From assembly GCA_022561455.1 (NCBI GenBank), contig JADFRC010000003.1, positions 1 through 37,077 on the forward strand: 37,077 bases of DNA, written 5' to 3'. This DNA comes from Chloroflexota bacterium (GTDB taxonomy: Bacteria; Chloroflexota; Dehalococcoidia; Lucifugimonadales; Australimonadaceae). Below the pieces are notes generated by a model that saw nothing but the letters and a program-made list of their open reading frames with translations, did no database searches and was not told the DNA's origin. The translations under genes and the position numbers were made by a program. This document shows, in pieces, positions 10,020-22,739 of this stretch (the first letter of the stretch is position 1; each line of letters begins with the position of its first letter).

Positions 10020-11030
10020 TCAGCCGGCCACCAGCTGGTCGATGACCCACTGCGCGTCGTCGAAGTCGAGCTCGAGCAGGTTGATGAGCTCGAGGGTCTG
10101 CTCGTTCAGCCACTCCTGGAACTCGGTCTGGCCGAGGAGGTCGCGCATCTCGGGATCGAGCGGCTGCTCCGAAGGCCCGTCCGTCACGAGGAGCACGATG
10201 CTCCCGATGGTGGTGACGAGCGGCCCGATGGGCTCGCCCACCTCCAGCTCGGGGTCGTACAGCCACGGGTCGAACTCGGGGAACGCGCCGCGCGGGACCC
10301 ATCCGACCTCGCCCGCCTCGTCCGCAACCACGGTGTCGACGCTGAGATCGGCCGCAACGGCGGCGAACTCCTCGCCGGCCGCGATACGCTCGAGCGCGGT
10401 CTGGGCGTCGACGGAGTTCGCAGCGATGATCCAGTGCACGAAGACCTGCTCGATGCTTTCTGGCTGCGCGTCCGAGAAGTGCTGGGCATACGCCTCGGTG
10501 AGCAGCTGCCCCTCCGTCCACGCCCGATAGTCGTCGCCGGTGATGTCCACGGCGTCGAGGAACTCCTGGAGGAAATCCAGGCCCGCTTCGGTGAGCACGA
10601 CGCTCGGTTCGACGTCCGGGGGAGCCGGTGGCTCGAACCGGAGCGCGAGCGTTTCTTCCACCTCGGCCGGTGTGACGCTGACGCCAAGCTCGCCCGCCCG
10701 CAACCGCAGCACGCGATCGCGGGCGTACACGTTGCGGGCGGTCGTCGGGGCGAGCTGGCCGGTGGTCAAGCGCAGGAGCTTCGAATAGGCGACGACGTCG
10801 CGGAGCCGAACGGGCTCGCCGTCGATCTCGGCCACGACGCGGCGTGGGGGCTGATAGCTGCTCGTGTACCACCCGAGCGTGAGGAGACCAATGACCAAGA
10901 GGCCGATGACCGAGGCTGCGATCACGAGCAGGCGCCGCTGAGAGCGCTCGGTCTCGCTCCGGGACGTGCCCTGCGGGGATGAAGCACGCGCAGCGAAGTG
11001 GCCTCGCTCCGCGGCTCGGCGCTGGCGCAT
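10020..11030 (-). CDS. Membrane-anchored SurA/PrsA-like peptidylprolyl isomerase (parvulin)
   Basis: N-terminal TM RRLLVIAASVIGLLVIGLLTLGWY; parvulin-like VFVHWII..AQTALERIAAGEEFAAVAADLSVD..AGEVGWVPRGAFPEFD. Confidence 0.8.
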   Translation of the reverse strand: MRQRRAAERGHFAARASSPQGTSRSETERSQRRLLVIAASVIGLLVIGLLTLGWYTSSYQPPRRVVAEIDGEPVRLRDVVAYSKLLRLTTGQLAPTTARNVYARDRVLRLRAGELGVSVTPAEVEETLALRFEPPAPPDVEPSVVLTEAGLDFLQEFLDAVDITGDDYRAWTEGQLLTEAYAQHFSDAQPESIEQVFVHWIIAANSVDAQTALERIAAGEEFAAVAADLSVDTVVADEAGEVGWVPRGAFPEFDPWLYDPELEVGEPIGPLVTTIGSIVLLVTDGPSEQPLDPEMRDLLGQTEFQEWLNEQTLELINLLELDFDDAQWVIDQLVAG

Positions 11031-11651
11031 CTAGCTGTTCGTCTGCTCTTCGGCCGGCTCGGAGGAGTCGTCCGCCGGGCTTTCCGCCGCTTCGGGCGTT
11101 CCTTCGACGGACGCTTCCGGAGTCTCCGCCGAGGCTTCGGAAGAGGCGGCGGCCGGCTCGGATGACTCGGCTGCCGGCGCTTCGTCGGCGGATGCAGCGG
11201 TGGCTTCGGCCGGCGCTCCGGCGCCTACCGCGACCGGCGCGGGTGCCCCGTCGGTTCCGGCCGCAGCAGCAGCCGCGGCCGCTCGGGCGGCATCGCGTGC
11301 CTCGGCGTCGGCGCGCGTGAAGGGCGCATTGTCGCCGCGCATCGGCGGCCGGCGCCCACCCCCGCGGTCGCCGAAGCGGCCGAGCTCGATCAGGCTGTGG
11401 CTGCCGGTGTACGGGAGCAGCGCGAGGAAGCGCGCCCGCTTGATGGCCGTGGCGAGCTTGCGCTGGTGCGGCGCCCGCGTGCCGGTCTTGCGGCGGCCCT
11501 CGATCTTCCCCCACTCGGAGATGAAGCGGCGCAGCACCGTGACGTCTTTATAGTCCGGCGTCTTGTGCTCGGCGCTGAAGTAGCAGACCTTGCGCCGGGG
11601 GAAGTAACGCCGTCCGCCGGGGCGGCGGGGGCGTCCTCTCTGGCCTTGCAT
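11031..11651 (-). CDS. rpsR: Ribosomal protein bS18 with a long low-complexity C-terminal extension
   Basis: [65 protein letters not shown]; then about 100 aa rich in A/E/S/P. Confidence 0.92.
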   Translation of the reverse strand: MQGQRGRPRRPGGRRYFPRRKVCYFSAEHKTPDYKDVTVLRRFISEWGKIEGRRKTGTRAPHQRKLATAIKRARFLALLPYTGSHSLIELGRFGDRGGGRRPPMRGDNAPFTRADAEARDAARAAAAAAAAGTDGAPAPVAVGAGAPAEATAASADEAPAAESSEPAAASSEASAETPEASVEGTPEAAESPADDSSEPAEEQTNS

Positions 11652-11713
11652 CAAGTCGGGGCTCCTTTCCACCTGCGAGGCCGGGGCCGGAGGGCCGCCA
11701 GCCGGTCTAGTCG

Positions 11714-12175
11714 CTAAAAGGGCAGATCGTCCGTCGAAGTCTGCTCGGGCGAAGTCTGCTCGGGCGAGGTCTGCTCGGGCGGCTGCGGCTCGGCGGCCGC
11801 GGGAGCGCCCGCTTCATCGGACCGCTGCTCGCGCTCACCGGTCCCGGCCCGGTCGAGGAACAGCACGCGGTCGGCGATGATCTCGTTGCGGAACCGCATC
11901 TGGCCGTCGTTGCCCTGGTACGAGTGGCTGTGCAGCCGGCCCTCGACGTACGCGCGCTGGCCCTTGGAGAGGTACTGGTTCACCTGCTCTGCGAGCTGGC
12001 TCCAGGCGACGATGGTGAACCACTCCGTCTCCTCGCGCCGCTCGCCGTCCTGCGTGTTGTAACGCCGGTTGGTGGCCAGCCGGAACGACGTCACCGGACT
12101 GCCGCTGGGCGTGTAGCGCATCTCCGGGTCCGTACCCACGTTGCCGATGACCATGATCTTGTTGAGTCCAGCCAT
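11714..12175 (-). CDS. ssb: Single-stranded DNA-binding protein
   Basis: [37 protein letters not shown]..; C-terminal acidic tip DDLPF. Confidence 0.95.
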   Translation of the reverse strand: MAGLNKIMVIGNVGTDPEMRYTPSGSPVTSFRLATNRRYNTQDGERREETEWFTIVAWSQLAEQVNQYLSKGQRAYVEGRLHSHSYQGNDGQMRFRNEIIADRVLFLDRAGTGEREQRSDEAGAPAAAEPQPPEQTSPEQTSPEQTSTDDLPF

Positions 12176-12220
12176 GTGCCGCCGTCCTGCCTATTCGTCC
12201 TGGGCCCTACGAGTCCTGCC

Positions 12221-12508
12221 CTACTTGTCCTGGCGGATCAGCAGGTGCCGAAGCACGTCGTCCGTCAGCTTGAGCGCGCGGTCCAGCACCTTGGGGCCCT
12301 CGCCTTCCATGCGGAGGTTCGCCAGGTGGTACATGGCCTCGGTGTGATCGTCGATCTTGTAGGCCAGCTTGCGCTTGCCCCAGGGGTCCTCGCTCACCAC
12401 CTCGCCGCCGTGTTCGGCGGCTATCGTCTTCACGCGCTCCATCACGCTGCCGAGCCGCTCTTCGTCGGCGTCGGGGTGCAGGAGCATCACCAGCTCGTAT
12501 TCCCGCAC
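12221..12508 (-). CDS. rpsF: Ribosomal protein bS6
   Basis: MREYELVMLLHPDADEERLGSVMERVKTI..WGKRKLAYKIDDHTEAMYHLANL. Confidence 0.95.
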   Translation of the reverse strand: MREYELVMLLHPDADEERLGSVMERVKTIAAEHGGEVVSEDPWGKRKLAYKIDDHTEAMYHLANLRMEGEGPKVLDRALKLTDDVLRHLLIRQDK

Positions 12509-12682
12509 GTTGCCTCTCTTCTCTTTGCTAGCTCGACGTGGCCAAGGCCATCGCCTCGCCCACGCGAAGTATAGCAGCGGGTGTGCTGCGCCTCAACGGC
12601 GCGGTGGCCTGCGCGTCACGGGCGCCCCGGCCGGACGGCTACCAAGCTCCCTCACCCACGAGCGCCGCGCCCCTTTATGGGT

Positions 12683-12699
12683 GCAGGGCTGTGCCCTGC
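12683..12699. other. Perfect hairpin GCAGGGC-TGT-GCCCTGC directly after the glyA stop codon
   Basis: 7-bp stem, 3-nt loop read directly; same TGT loop as the long repeat family at 16.1-16.5 kb. Confidence 0.6.
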
Positions 12700-13947
12700 C
12701 TAGTAGTCGAGCCCCGGCACCGGGAAGCGGGAGGTCAGCGCGCCGATCTCATCGCGCACGTCCGCCTCGACCTTCGCATCGCCGCGGTGGTCGAGCACGC
12801 GGACGATGGCCGCGGCGACCTCCTTGCACTCCTCGACGCCGAAGCCGCGCGTCGTCACGGCCGGGGTGCCGAGCCGGAGCCCGCTCGTCACGCGCGGCGG
12901 AAGCGGGTCGTTGGGGATGGCGTTCTTGTTGACGGTGATGTTGACCGCATCGAGCGCCGCCTCGGCCTCCTGGCCGGTGCACTCCAACCGCCTGAGGTCC
13001 ACCAGCATCAGGTGCGTATCCGTGCCGCCGGAGACGACGCGCAGGCCGCCCGCCTCGAGGCCCTCGGCCATCGCGCGGGCGTTCGCGACCACCGAGCGGC
13101 CGTACTCCTTGAACGACGGGTCGAGCGCCTCGCCGAAGCAGACCGCCTTCGCCGCGACGGCGTGCATGAGCGGTCCGCCCTGCGCATAGGGGAAGACGGC
13201 GCGGTCGACGGCGCGGGCGTGCGTCTCGCGGCTGAGGATGAAGGCGCCACGAGGCCCGCGGAGCGACTTGTGCGTCGTGGAGGTGACGACGCTCGCGTGC
13301 GGCACGGGCGATGGGTGCACGCCCGCGGCGACGAGCCCCGCGATGTGGGCCATGTCGACCATGAGCACGGCGCCGACGTCCGCGGCGATGGCGGCGAAAC
13401 GCTCGAAGTCGATCGCGCGCGAGTACGCGGTGTAGCCGGCGAGCAGCACCTTGGGCCGGTGCTCGCGCGCCATCGCCGCGATGACGTCGTAGTCGAGCCG
13501 CTCTGTTTCCGGGTCCACGCCGTAGCTCACGAAGTGGTAGAGCTTGGAGGAGAAGTTGACCGGGCTGCCGTGGGTCAGGTGTCCGCCCTGGTCGAGCCGG
13601 AGTCCCATCACGGTATCTCCGATATCCAGCAGCGCGGCGTACGCTTCGAGGTTCGCGGACGCGCCCGAGTGCGGCTGAACGTTCACGTGCTCCGCGCCGA
13701 AAAGCTCCTTCGCACGGTCGATGGCGAGCTGCTCGGCGATGTCGACGAACTCGCAGCCGCCGTAGTACCGCCGGCCGGGGTAGCCCTCCGCGTACTTGTT
13801 CGTCAGGGCCGAGCCCTGGGCCTCGAGCACGGCGCGGCTCGCGTAGTTCTCCGAGGCGATCAGCACGACGTTGTGCCGTTGGCGCTCGACCTCCTGCTCG
13901 ATCGCGCGGGCGATCTCAGGGTCTCGTTCCGCGAGGACACTCGCCAT
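12700..13947 (-). CDS. glyA: Serine hydroxymethyltransferase
   Basis: [66 protein letters not shown]-lysine motif. Confidence 0.96.
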   Translation of the reverse strand: MASVLAERDPEIARAIEQEVERQRHNVVLIASENYASRAVLEAQGSALTNKYAEGYPGRRYYGGCEFVDIAEQLAIDRAKELFGAEHVNVQPHSGASANLEAYAALLDIGDTVMGLRLDQGGHLTHGSPVNFSSKLYHFVSYGVDPETERLDYDVIAAMAREHRPKVLLAGYTAYSRAIDFERFAAIAADVGAVLMVDMAHIAGLVAAGVHPSPVPHASVVTSTTHKSLRGPRGAFILSRETHARAVDRAVFPYAQGGPLMHAVAAKAVCFGEALDPSFKEYGRSVVANARAMAEGLEAGGLRVVSGGTDTHLMLVDLRRLECTGQEAEAALDAVNITVNKNAIPNDPLPPRVTSGLRLGTPAVTTRGFGVEECKEVAAAIVRVLDHRGDAKVEADVRDEIGALTSRFPVPGLDY

Positions 13948-14085
13948 GTCTTCTCCTCTACGCCACAGGTGGATGCGCCGCATGACGGCCACGGGCCGCA
14001 GTGCTCGGTGGACGGTGATCGGGCCGCGAACGGGGGCCGGGGACGCCGCCATGCGAGACGTGGCGGGCCACGCCGCAAGTGTATC

Positions 14086-15393
14086 TCAACCACCGCCCTC
14101 CCGCCCGGCGGCGGGGACGGCCGCGCGGTCGGCTCGCGCCTGCTCCTCGGGCGGCCGGACCCTGCGGAACAGCAGGTAGAAGCCCAGGAGGTACAGGCTC
14201 TTGAAGACGCCCGTCGCGACGAAGGGGGCGCCGATCGAGATCGTGCTCCAGAGGAAGAAGGACACCGTGGGGCTGGCTATCGAGAGGCCGCTCTGAGCGA
14301 CGTTGCTGACGCCCGCCATGGCCACGCGCTCGTCCGAATCGACGATCGCCATGGTGTACGACTGCTTGGTGCCCACGTCCATCTGCGAGAAGAAGGCCCG
14401 CGCAAGCCAGAGCGCCACGGCCGTCCCGGCGGTCGGCATGAAGGGGATGGCGAACACCGTGACGACGGCGGGGACGTGCGTGAGCACGATGGTGTTGACG
14501 AGCCCATAGCGGTTGGCGAGCTTGGCGCCGACCCAGATGGAGATCGTATTCATGATGGTCGAGCCAACGAAGAGGTAGGCCACCTGCTCTAGCTCGAAAC
14601 CGAACCGGGTGTGGAACCAGAGCGCGACGACGGCCTGCATCACCAGTCTCGTGGCGAACGAATCGATGGCCATCAGTCCCGCGATCGAGAAGATGAGGCG
14701 GCGGGACGGCAGCCGGAAGGGGTTGGTCCATGCCCGGCGCGCCACCTTGCCCTCCACCGCAGGCGAGAGCATGAGGTAGATCAGGCCCGCCATGAGCGAG
14801 ACGAGTGCATAGCCGGCGAACATCACCTTGTAGGACGGCAGCTCGTCCAGGCCGAAGAACCCCTGGAAGACCACCGGCAGCGCGGCGCCGAGCGCTCCGA
14901 ATGCCCTGACGCCGGTTGCCGCCATGCTGTAAATGGCGAACATATCCGTGCGCCGCTCGGCGGGGGCCGTCTCCGCCATCGACGCTCGTTCCAGCGGCTG
15001 GACGGGACCGGCGGGGCCTCCACCTCCGACGTTGAAGCTGCCGACGAACGCGATGAAGGCGAGCAGCACGAACTGGTCGGTCAGCGCGAGCGCAACGCCC
15101 GTCACTCCCGTGAGCACGGTGAAACCGGCCAGCAGCCACCGGCGGCCCACTGCGTTACCGAAGAAGACGATCGCCACGGAGAAGAGCGCGCTGCCTGCTA
15201 TCCCGAAGCTGAAGAAGAGACCGATCTGCGCCAGGCTGAACCCCAGCAGGTCGAGGTAGATCGCCAGCACGATGCCGATGGAGGTCTGTGCGAAGCCCCG
15301 GAGGGAGCGCGCGGAGATGATGAGCCAGGCATCGCGGCTGATCCAGGCGAGGGGCCGTGGGCGTGCGGAGAACAGCGAGAGCATCGACCGCAT
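14086..15393 (-). CDS. Major facilitator superfamily transporter
   Basis: 435 aa, about 12 hydrophobic segments, e.g. GFSLAQIGLFFSFGIAGSALFSVAIVFFGNAVGRRWLLAGF. Confidence 0.85.
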   Translation of the reverse strand: MRSMLSLFSARPRPLAWISRDAWLIISARSLRGFAQTSIGIVLAIYLDLLGFSLAQIGLFFSFGIAGSALFSVAIVFFGNAVGRRWLLAGFTVLTGVTGVALALTDQFVLLAFIAFVGSFNVGGGGPAGPVQPLERASMAETAPAERRTDMFAIYSMAATGVRAFGALGAALPVVFQGFFGLDELPSYKVMFAGYALVSLMAGLIYLMLSPAVEGKVARRAWTNPFRLPSRRLIFSIAGLMAIDSFATRLVMQAVVALWFHTRFGFELEQVAYLFVGSTIMNTISIWVGAKLANRYGLVNTIVLTHVPAVVTVFAIPFMPTAGTAVALWLARAFFSQMDVGTKQSYTMAIVDSDERVAMAGVSNVAQSGLSIASPTVSFFLWSTISIGAPFVATGVFKSLYLLGFYLLFRRVRPPEEQARADRAAVPAAGREGGG

Positions 15394-15430
15394 TCTAGCT
15401 ACCGTACTCGCGAGAACGCGAGCGCGTGGG

Positions 15431-16084
15431 CTACTGCTCTCGCGTGAAGGCGAGCGCGTGCACGGACCGCGCGCCGCCGCGTTTCAGCGCGCCCGCGGCG
15501 GCGTCCAGCGTGCTGCCGGTCGTGAGCACGTCGTCGACGAGCACGACGCGCAGGCCGGCGACGCTGGCCCCAGGAGCCAGGCCGAACGCGCCAGCGACGT
15601 TCGCCCGGCGCTCGTCGATGCTCCCGGCATCGACCTGCGGCGTGCCGGCGACGAGCCGCCGCAGGAGGTCGTCGCGCACGGGCAGACCGACGGCCTCCGC
15701 GACCGGCCGCGCGAGCAGCAGCGCCTGGTTGAAGCCACGTTGGCGCAGACGGCTCGGGTGGAGCGGAACGGGGACGACGACATCGGCCCGGACGCTGGAG
15801 GACGAGATGGCCTCGGCCATCGGACGCGCCATCGACGGGGCGATGGCGCGCAGCCCCGAGTACTTGAGCCGGTGGACGGCCGTACGCGCGGTCCCCTCGT
15901 ACGCCAAGGGTGCAGTCACCTCGTCGAACGCGCGGGCGGCCGGGTCGAAGGCCATCGGACCCGCCCGGCGCGCACGGCCGAGGCATGCGTCGCAGAGGTA
16001 CGTCCCGCCGGCCCCGCATCCGACGCAGCGCGACGGCAGCAGGACTTCGATGGCGTGCCCCCACACCGTCGCGATGGCGCCCAT
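15431..16084 (-). CDS. comF: ComF-family phosphoribosyltransferase
   Basis: MGAIATVWGHAIEVLLPSRCVGCGAGGTYLCDACL zinc finger; PVPLHPSRLRQRGFNQALLLARPVAE; VVLVDDVLTTGSTLDAAAGAL PRPP loop. Confidence 0.9.
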   Translation of the reverse strand: MGAIATVWGHAIEVLLPSRCVGCGAGGTYLCDACLGRARRAGPMAFDPAARAFDEVTAPLAYEGTARTAVHRLKYSGLRAIAPSMARPMAEAISSSSVRADVVVPVPLHPSRLRQRGFNQALLLARPVAEAVGLPVRDDLLRRLVAGTPQVDAGSIDERRANVAGAFGLAPGASVAGLRVVLVDDVLTTGSTLDAAAGALKRGGARSVHALAFTREQ

Positions 16085-16111
16085 GGCGGTGACTCTACGC
16101 TTTCTGCGGCT

Positions 16112-16495
16112 TGCCTCAAAACCCCGGCGTGACAGATCGGGAGTGTAGAGGGGCTGTGCCCCTCTGCCGGGGGCACGGGGGGCCCTAATATCCGGCTTTA
16201 TCACCCCCCTCCCTGAGAGGCCATCGCCTCAAAATCCCCGGTCGTGCAGCGGATCGGGAGTGCAGAGGGGCTGTGCCCCTCTGCCGAGGGCGCGGGGGTG
16301 TCCCCCGTATCTGGCTTTATCACCCCCCTCCTTGAGAGGCCATCGCCTCAAAATCCCCGGTCGTGCAGCGGATCGGGAGTGCAGAGGGGCTGTGCCCCTC
16401 TGCCGGGGGCACGGGGGTGTCCCCCGTATCTGGCTTTATCTCCCCCTTCCTGGCGAGGAAGGGGGACGGGGGGATGGTCGAAACGGTCGCCGGCC
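16112..16495 (+). repeat. Tandem array of about 3 copies of a multi-hairpin repeat (family A)
   Basis: Units offset by about 117 and 119 bp, each with GCAGAGGGGCTGTGCCCCTCTGC (first unit has one wobble); last copy continues into CCCCCTTCCTGGCGAGGAAGGGGG and GATGGTCGAAACG. Confidence 0.9.
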
Positions 16496-16573
16496 ACCGA
16501 CTTCGCAAAAGCGAGGGCGGAGGTTTTGCGGCACGGCCGCCTACTGGCAAGAGGTGTGTGAGAATACCGGTGC

Positions 16574-17869
16574 ATGGCCCGACCGAGCAGATTCCAACTC
16601 GTTGCCGCCCTGGCGCACCGCGATTTCCGCTTGTTCTGGGCCGGGAGCGCGCTGTCCGTCGCGGGACGCCAGACGTCGATGCTCGCGATGGCCTGGCTGT
16701 TGTTCGATATCACCGGCTCGCCGCTTCAGCTCGGGCTCCTGGGCTTCGTCCGGTTCGTGCCGTCCCTGGTCCTCGGACTAGCCGGCGGCGTGGCCGCCGA
16801 CAAGGCGGACCGGCGCCGGCTCCTCATCGGAACGGCCCTTGGCGGCGCGGTGGTCTTCACGGCCCTCGCCACGGTGACGCTGACCGGGTCGGTGCAGACC
16901 TGGCACGTCCTGGCGGCCGGGTTTGCCGCGGCGTCGGTGGGCGCGTTCGAGGGGCCGTCGCGCCAGTCGATCTTCCCGCACCTGATCGACCGCCGCGACC
17001 TGACCAACGCCGTCGCGCTCACCGCGACCATCAACCCGTCGGTGCGCATCGTCATGCCGTTGGCGGCGGGGATCGCGATCGACCGGCTCGGCGAGGGGTA
17101 CACCGGCGCTGGCGCCGTGCTGGCCTTCATCGCGGGCATGTATCTGGTGTCCAGCTATCTGCTGTTCAGGGTGCACATGCCCCGCCTCAAGGGTGCGCTG
17201 GGGAGCGGCATCCAGAACGTCGTCGCGGGCGTGCGCTACGTCCGTTCCAACCACGTCTTCGCGTTCCTGATCCTGATGGCCTACGTCTGGGCTTTCTTCG
17301 GGCAGTCCTACACCATCCTCCTGCCGGTGTTCGCATCCGCGATCGACGAGGAGTCGTCGGGGATCATCCTGGGGTCGCTGCACTCGATCAGCGGTCTCGG
17401 CGGGTTCATCGGGGCGCTCGGCAGCGGCGCGCTCCGATCGGTGCCGAGGCCAGGTCTCGTCATCGTGGCGATGGGCGTCGCGTTCGGCGCGGCCGTGGCG
17501 GGGTTCGCCTACAGCCCGTGGTACGGACTGACCTTGCTTCTGCTGATGCTCGCGTCGATGAGCCATGAGATCTTCGGGGTCACAGCCATGAGCATCCTGC
17601 AGCGCAGGCTGGACGACGAGTACCGCGGCCGCGTGATGGGGCTGTGGGGGATGCAGTTCTCCGTGCTGCACTCGCTCGGCAACCTCCAGATCGGCGCGCT
17701 CGCGCTCTTCCTGGGCGCCCCAGCGGCCGCCGCGATCGCCGGAGCCATCGTGGCCACGTTCGCCGTCTTCGTGGCGGGCTCCGACCGGCAGATCCGCAGC
17801 CTGCGGCACGACCCGCACCCAGGGGCAGAGGACGCCGCAGCGACGCCTCCGGAGCGCGAAGGCGCATGA
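16574..17869 (+). CDS. Major facilitator superfamily transporter (MFS_3/EntS-like)
   Basis: FQLVAALAHRDFRLFWAGSALSVAGRQTSMLAMAWLLFDITGSPLQLGLLGFVRFVPSLVLGLAGGVAADKADRRRLLIGT. Confidence 0.88.
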   Translation: MARPSRFQLVAALAHRDFRLFWAGSALSVAGRQTSMLAMAWLLFDITGSPLQLGLLGFVRFVPSLVLGLAGGVAADKADRRRLLIGTALGGAVVFTALATVTLTGSVQTWHVLAAGFAAASVGAFEGPSRQSIFPHLIDRRDLTNAVALTATINPSVRIVMPLAAGIAIDRLGEGYTGAGAVLAFIAGMYLVSSYLLFRVHMPRLKGALGSGIQNVVAGVRYVRSNHVFAFLILMAYVWAFFGQSYTILLPVFASAIDEESSGIILGSLHSISGLGGFIGALGSGALRSVPRPGLVIVAMGVAFGAAVAGFAYSPWYGLTLLLLMLASMSHEIFGVTAMSILQRRLDDEYRGRVMGLWGMQFSVLHSLGNLQIGALALFLGAPAAAAIAGAIVATFAVFVAGSDRQIRSLRHDPHPGAEDAAATPPEREGA

Positions 17870-18600
17870 TCGAGGCCGTCTTCCTCGACTTCTACGGCAC
17901 GCTGGTCAAGTGGGCGCCCGACGCCGAGGAGATGCAGCGCGACGCCGCCGCGGCCGAAGGGCTGGCCGTCGACCCCGCGGCGGTCGCTCGCGCCTACACC
18001 GCCGCCAACGCGTACATGAACGCGGAGAACGCGCAGGAGCGCATCGCCGCGCGCTCAGGCGAGGACCGCGCGCGGTTCTTCGCCGAGTACGAGCGCCGGC
18101 TCCTGGCCGCGGCCGGCTACGACGTGGACGTAGCGCTGGCCGGGCGGATCTGGGCTCGCGTGCAGGCGGCGCAGAAGGAGCTGGCGCCGTACGACGACGC
18201 GCTCCCGGCGCTCCGAGCGCTCCGCGAGGCGGGAGTGAGGCTCGGCGTCGTCTCGAACATGGGCCGCGAGCTCGGCTCGATCCTGGAGCACCTCGGCTTG
18301 GCAGCGCACCTCGATAGCTGGATGTCGAGCGAGGAGGCGGGCGTCGCCAAGCCGCACGCCGCGATCTTCAAAGCCGCGCTCGATCAGGCCGGCGTGCGTG
18401 CGGACGCAGCGCTCTTCGTCGGCGACAGCTACGACTCCGACGTGCTCGGCGCGCAGGACGCCGGGATGCGGGCGGCACTGCTGCTACGCGACCCCGAAGC
18501 GGCGCCGCCGCCGGGCTGCGCGGTCGTGCGCACGCTGGGCGAGGTCCTCGGCCACGCGCGTGACCTCGGTTTGAGGCCGGAGCGCACACGAAAGGAGTAG
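17866..18600 (+). CDS. HAD-superfamily hydrolase
   Basis: VFLDFYGTLVKW motif I; LGVVSNMG; GVAKPHAAIFKAAL; FVGDSYDSDVLGAQDAGM. Confidence 0.9.
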   Translation: MIEAVFLDFYGTLVKWAPDAEEMQRDAAAAEGLAVDPAAVARAYTAANAYMNAENAQERIAARSGEDRARFFAEYERRLLAAAGYDVDVALAGRIWARVQAAQKELAPYDDALPALRALREAGVRLGVVSNMGRELGSILEHLGLAAHLDSWMSSEEAGVAKPHAAIFKAALDQAGVRADAALFVGDSYDSDVLGAQDAGMRAALLLRDPEAAPPPGCAVVRTLGEVLGHARDLGLRPERTRKE

Positions 18601-18680
18601 CGCTCCGGGGGGGCGCGTGTGGTAAGCTTGCGTCAGCGGCAACGAGGCCGCTGCGTTCATTCTCTCCCCCCTGTGCCCCG

Positions 18681-18955
18681 ATGGCCTATCAGGTCTATTT
18701 CGCCGACCTCACCGAAGAGAACCGGTCGCTGATCCTGACCCTGCTCCGCTTGAAGGAGGAATCCGGAAAGCTGGAGCCGAGCGAGGAAGAGCTTCTGGCG
18801 AAGCTGCGCGAGGAAGCCGCGGCGTTGCCGCAGTCGGCTTTCGCCGAAGCGCCTCGCAGCAGCAGCAGCAGCAGCGGCAGGGGCAACGGCGTTCCTTCTC
18901 CCGGCGCGGCTCCGGCAACGGCCGGGGCCACCAGAGCAACGGCGACCGCGGCTAG
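18681..18955 (+). CDS. Small conserved-looking protein of unknown function; 3' half probably needs a frame change in a CAG tract
   Basis: N-terminal MAYQVYFADLTEENRSLILTLLRLKEESGKLEPSEEELLAKLREEAAALPQ. The supplied ORF then runs antisense into mfd, while another frame gives QQQQQQRQGQRRSFSRRGSGNGRGHQSNGDRG* ending at 18955. Confidence 0.5.
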
Positions 18956-18977
18956 CCCTCACGCGGCGGGCCAGCTC

Positions 18978-22520
<3,543 letters not shown>

Positions 22521-22541
22521 CGATAGCGCTCCAGAACCTAC

Positions 22542-22605
22542 GGATGGGCGTCCCCGGCAAGCCGGGCACGCCAAAAGGGCCGGCAGGCCGGCCTCATGGG
22601 CATCC
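22542..22605. other. Structured intergenic palindrome predicted to form a three-way junction
   Basis: Outer GGATG...CATCC enclosing GGCGT-c-CCCGGC-AA-GCCGGG-c-ACGCC and GGCCGG-CAGG-CCGGCC. Confidence 0.6.
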
Positions 22606-22739
22606 TATCACCTCGGTGGTGCGCTCGAAGGTTCTTCGCCGGAGGGGAGCGCCCCGGCCCTCACGCCGGCCGGGGTTGCGTTACAATCGGTCGGTACCTG
22701 GCGCAGCGTTCCCGCGCGTGCTGCGCGAGCGAGTCACCG

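Noticed and set aside
9706-11514. 602-aa minus-strand ORF
   Set aside because: Out-of-frame shadow of hom, the PPIase and rpsR; Arg-rich low-quality composition.
12538-14592. 684-aa plus-strand ORF
   Set aside because: Antisense shadow of glyA and the MFS gene.
16112-16495. CRISPR array
   Set aside because: The ~117-119 bp tandem units are repetitive throughout, with no short repeat/unique spacer alternation and no cas genes.
16244-16561. Supplied ORFs translating through the hairpin repeats (e.g. SAEGLCPSAGGTGVSPVSGFI)
   Set aside because: GC-rich repeat sequence is open in several frames; no initiation signals or protein-like composition, and the nucleotide hairpins explain the conservation.
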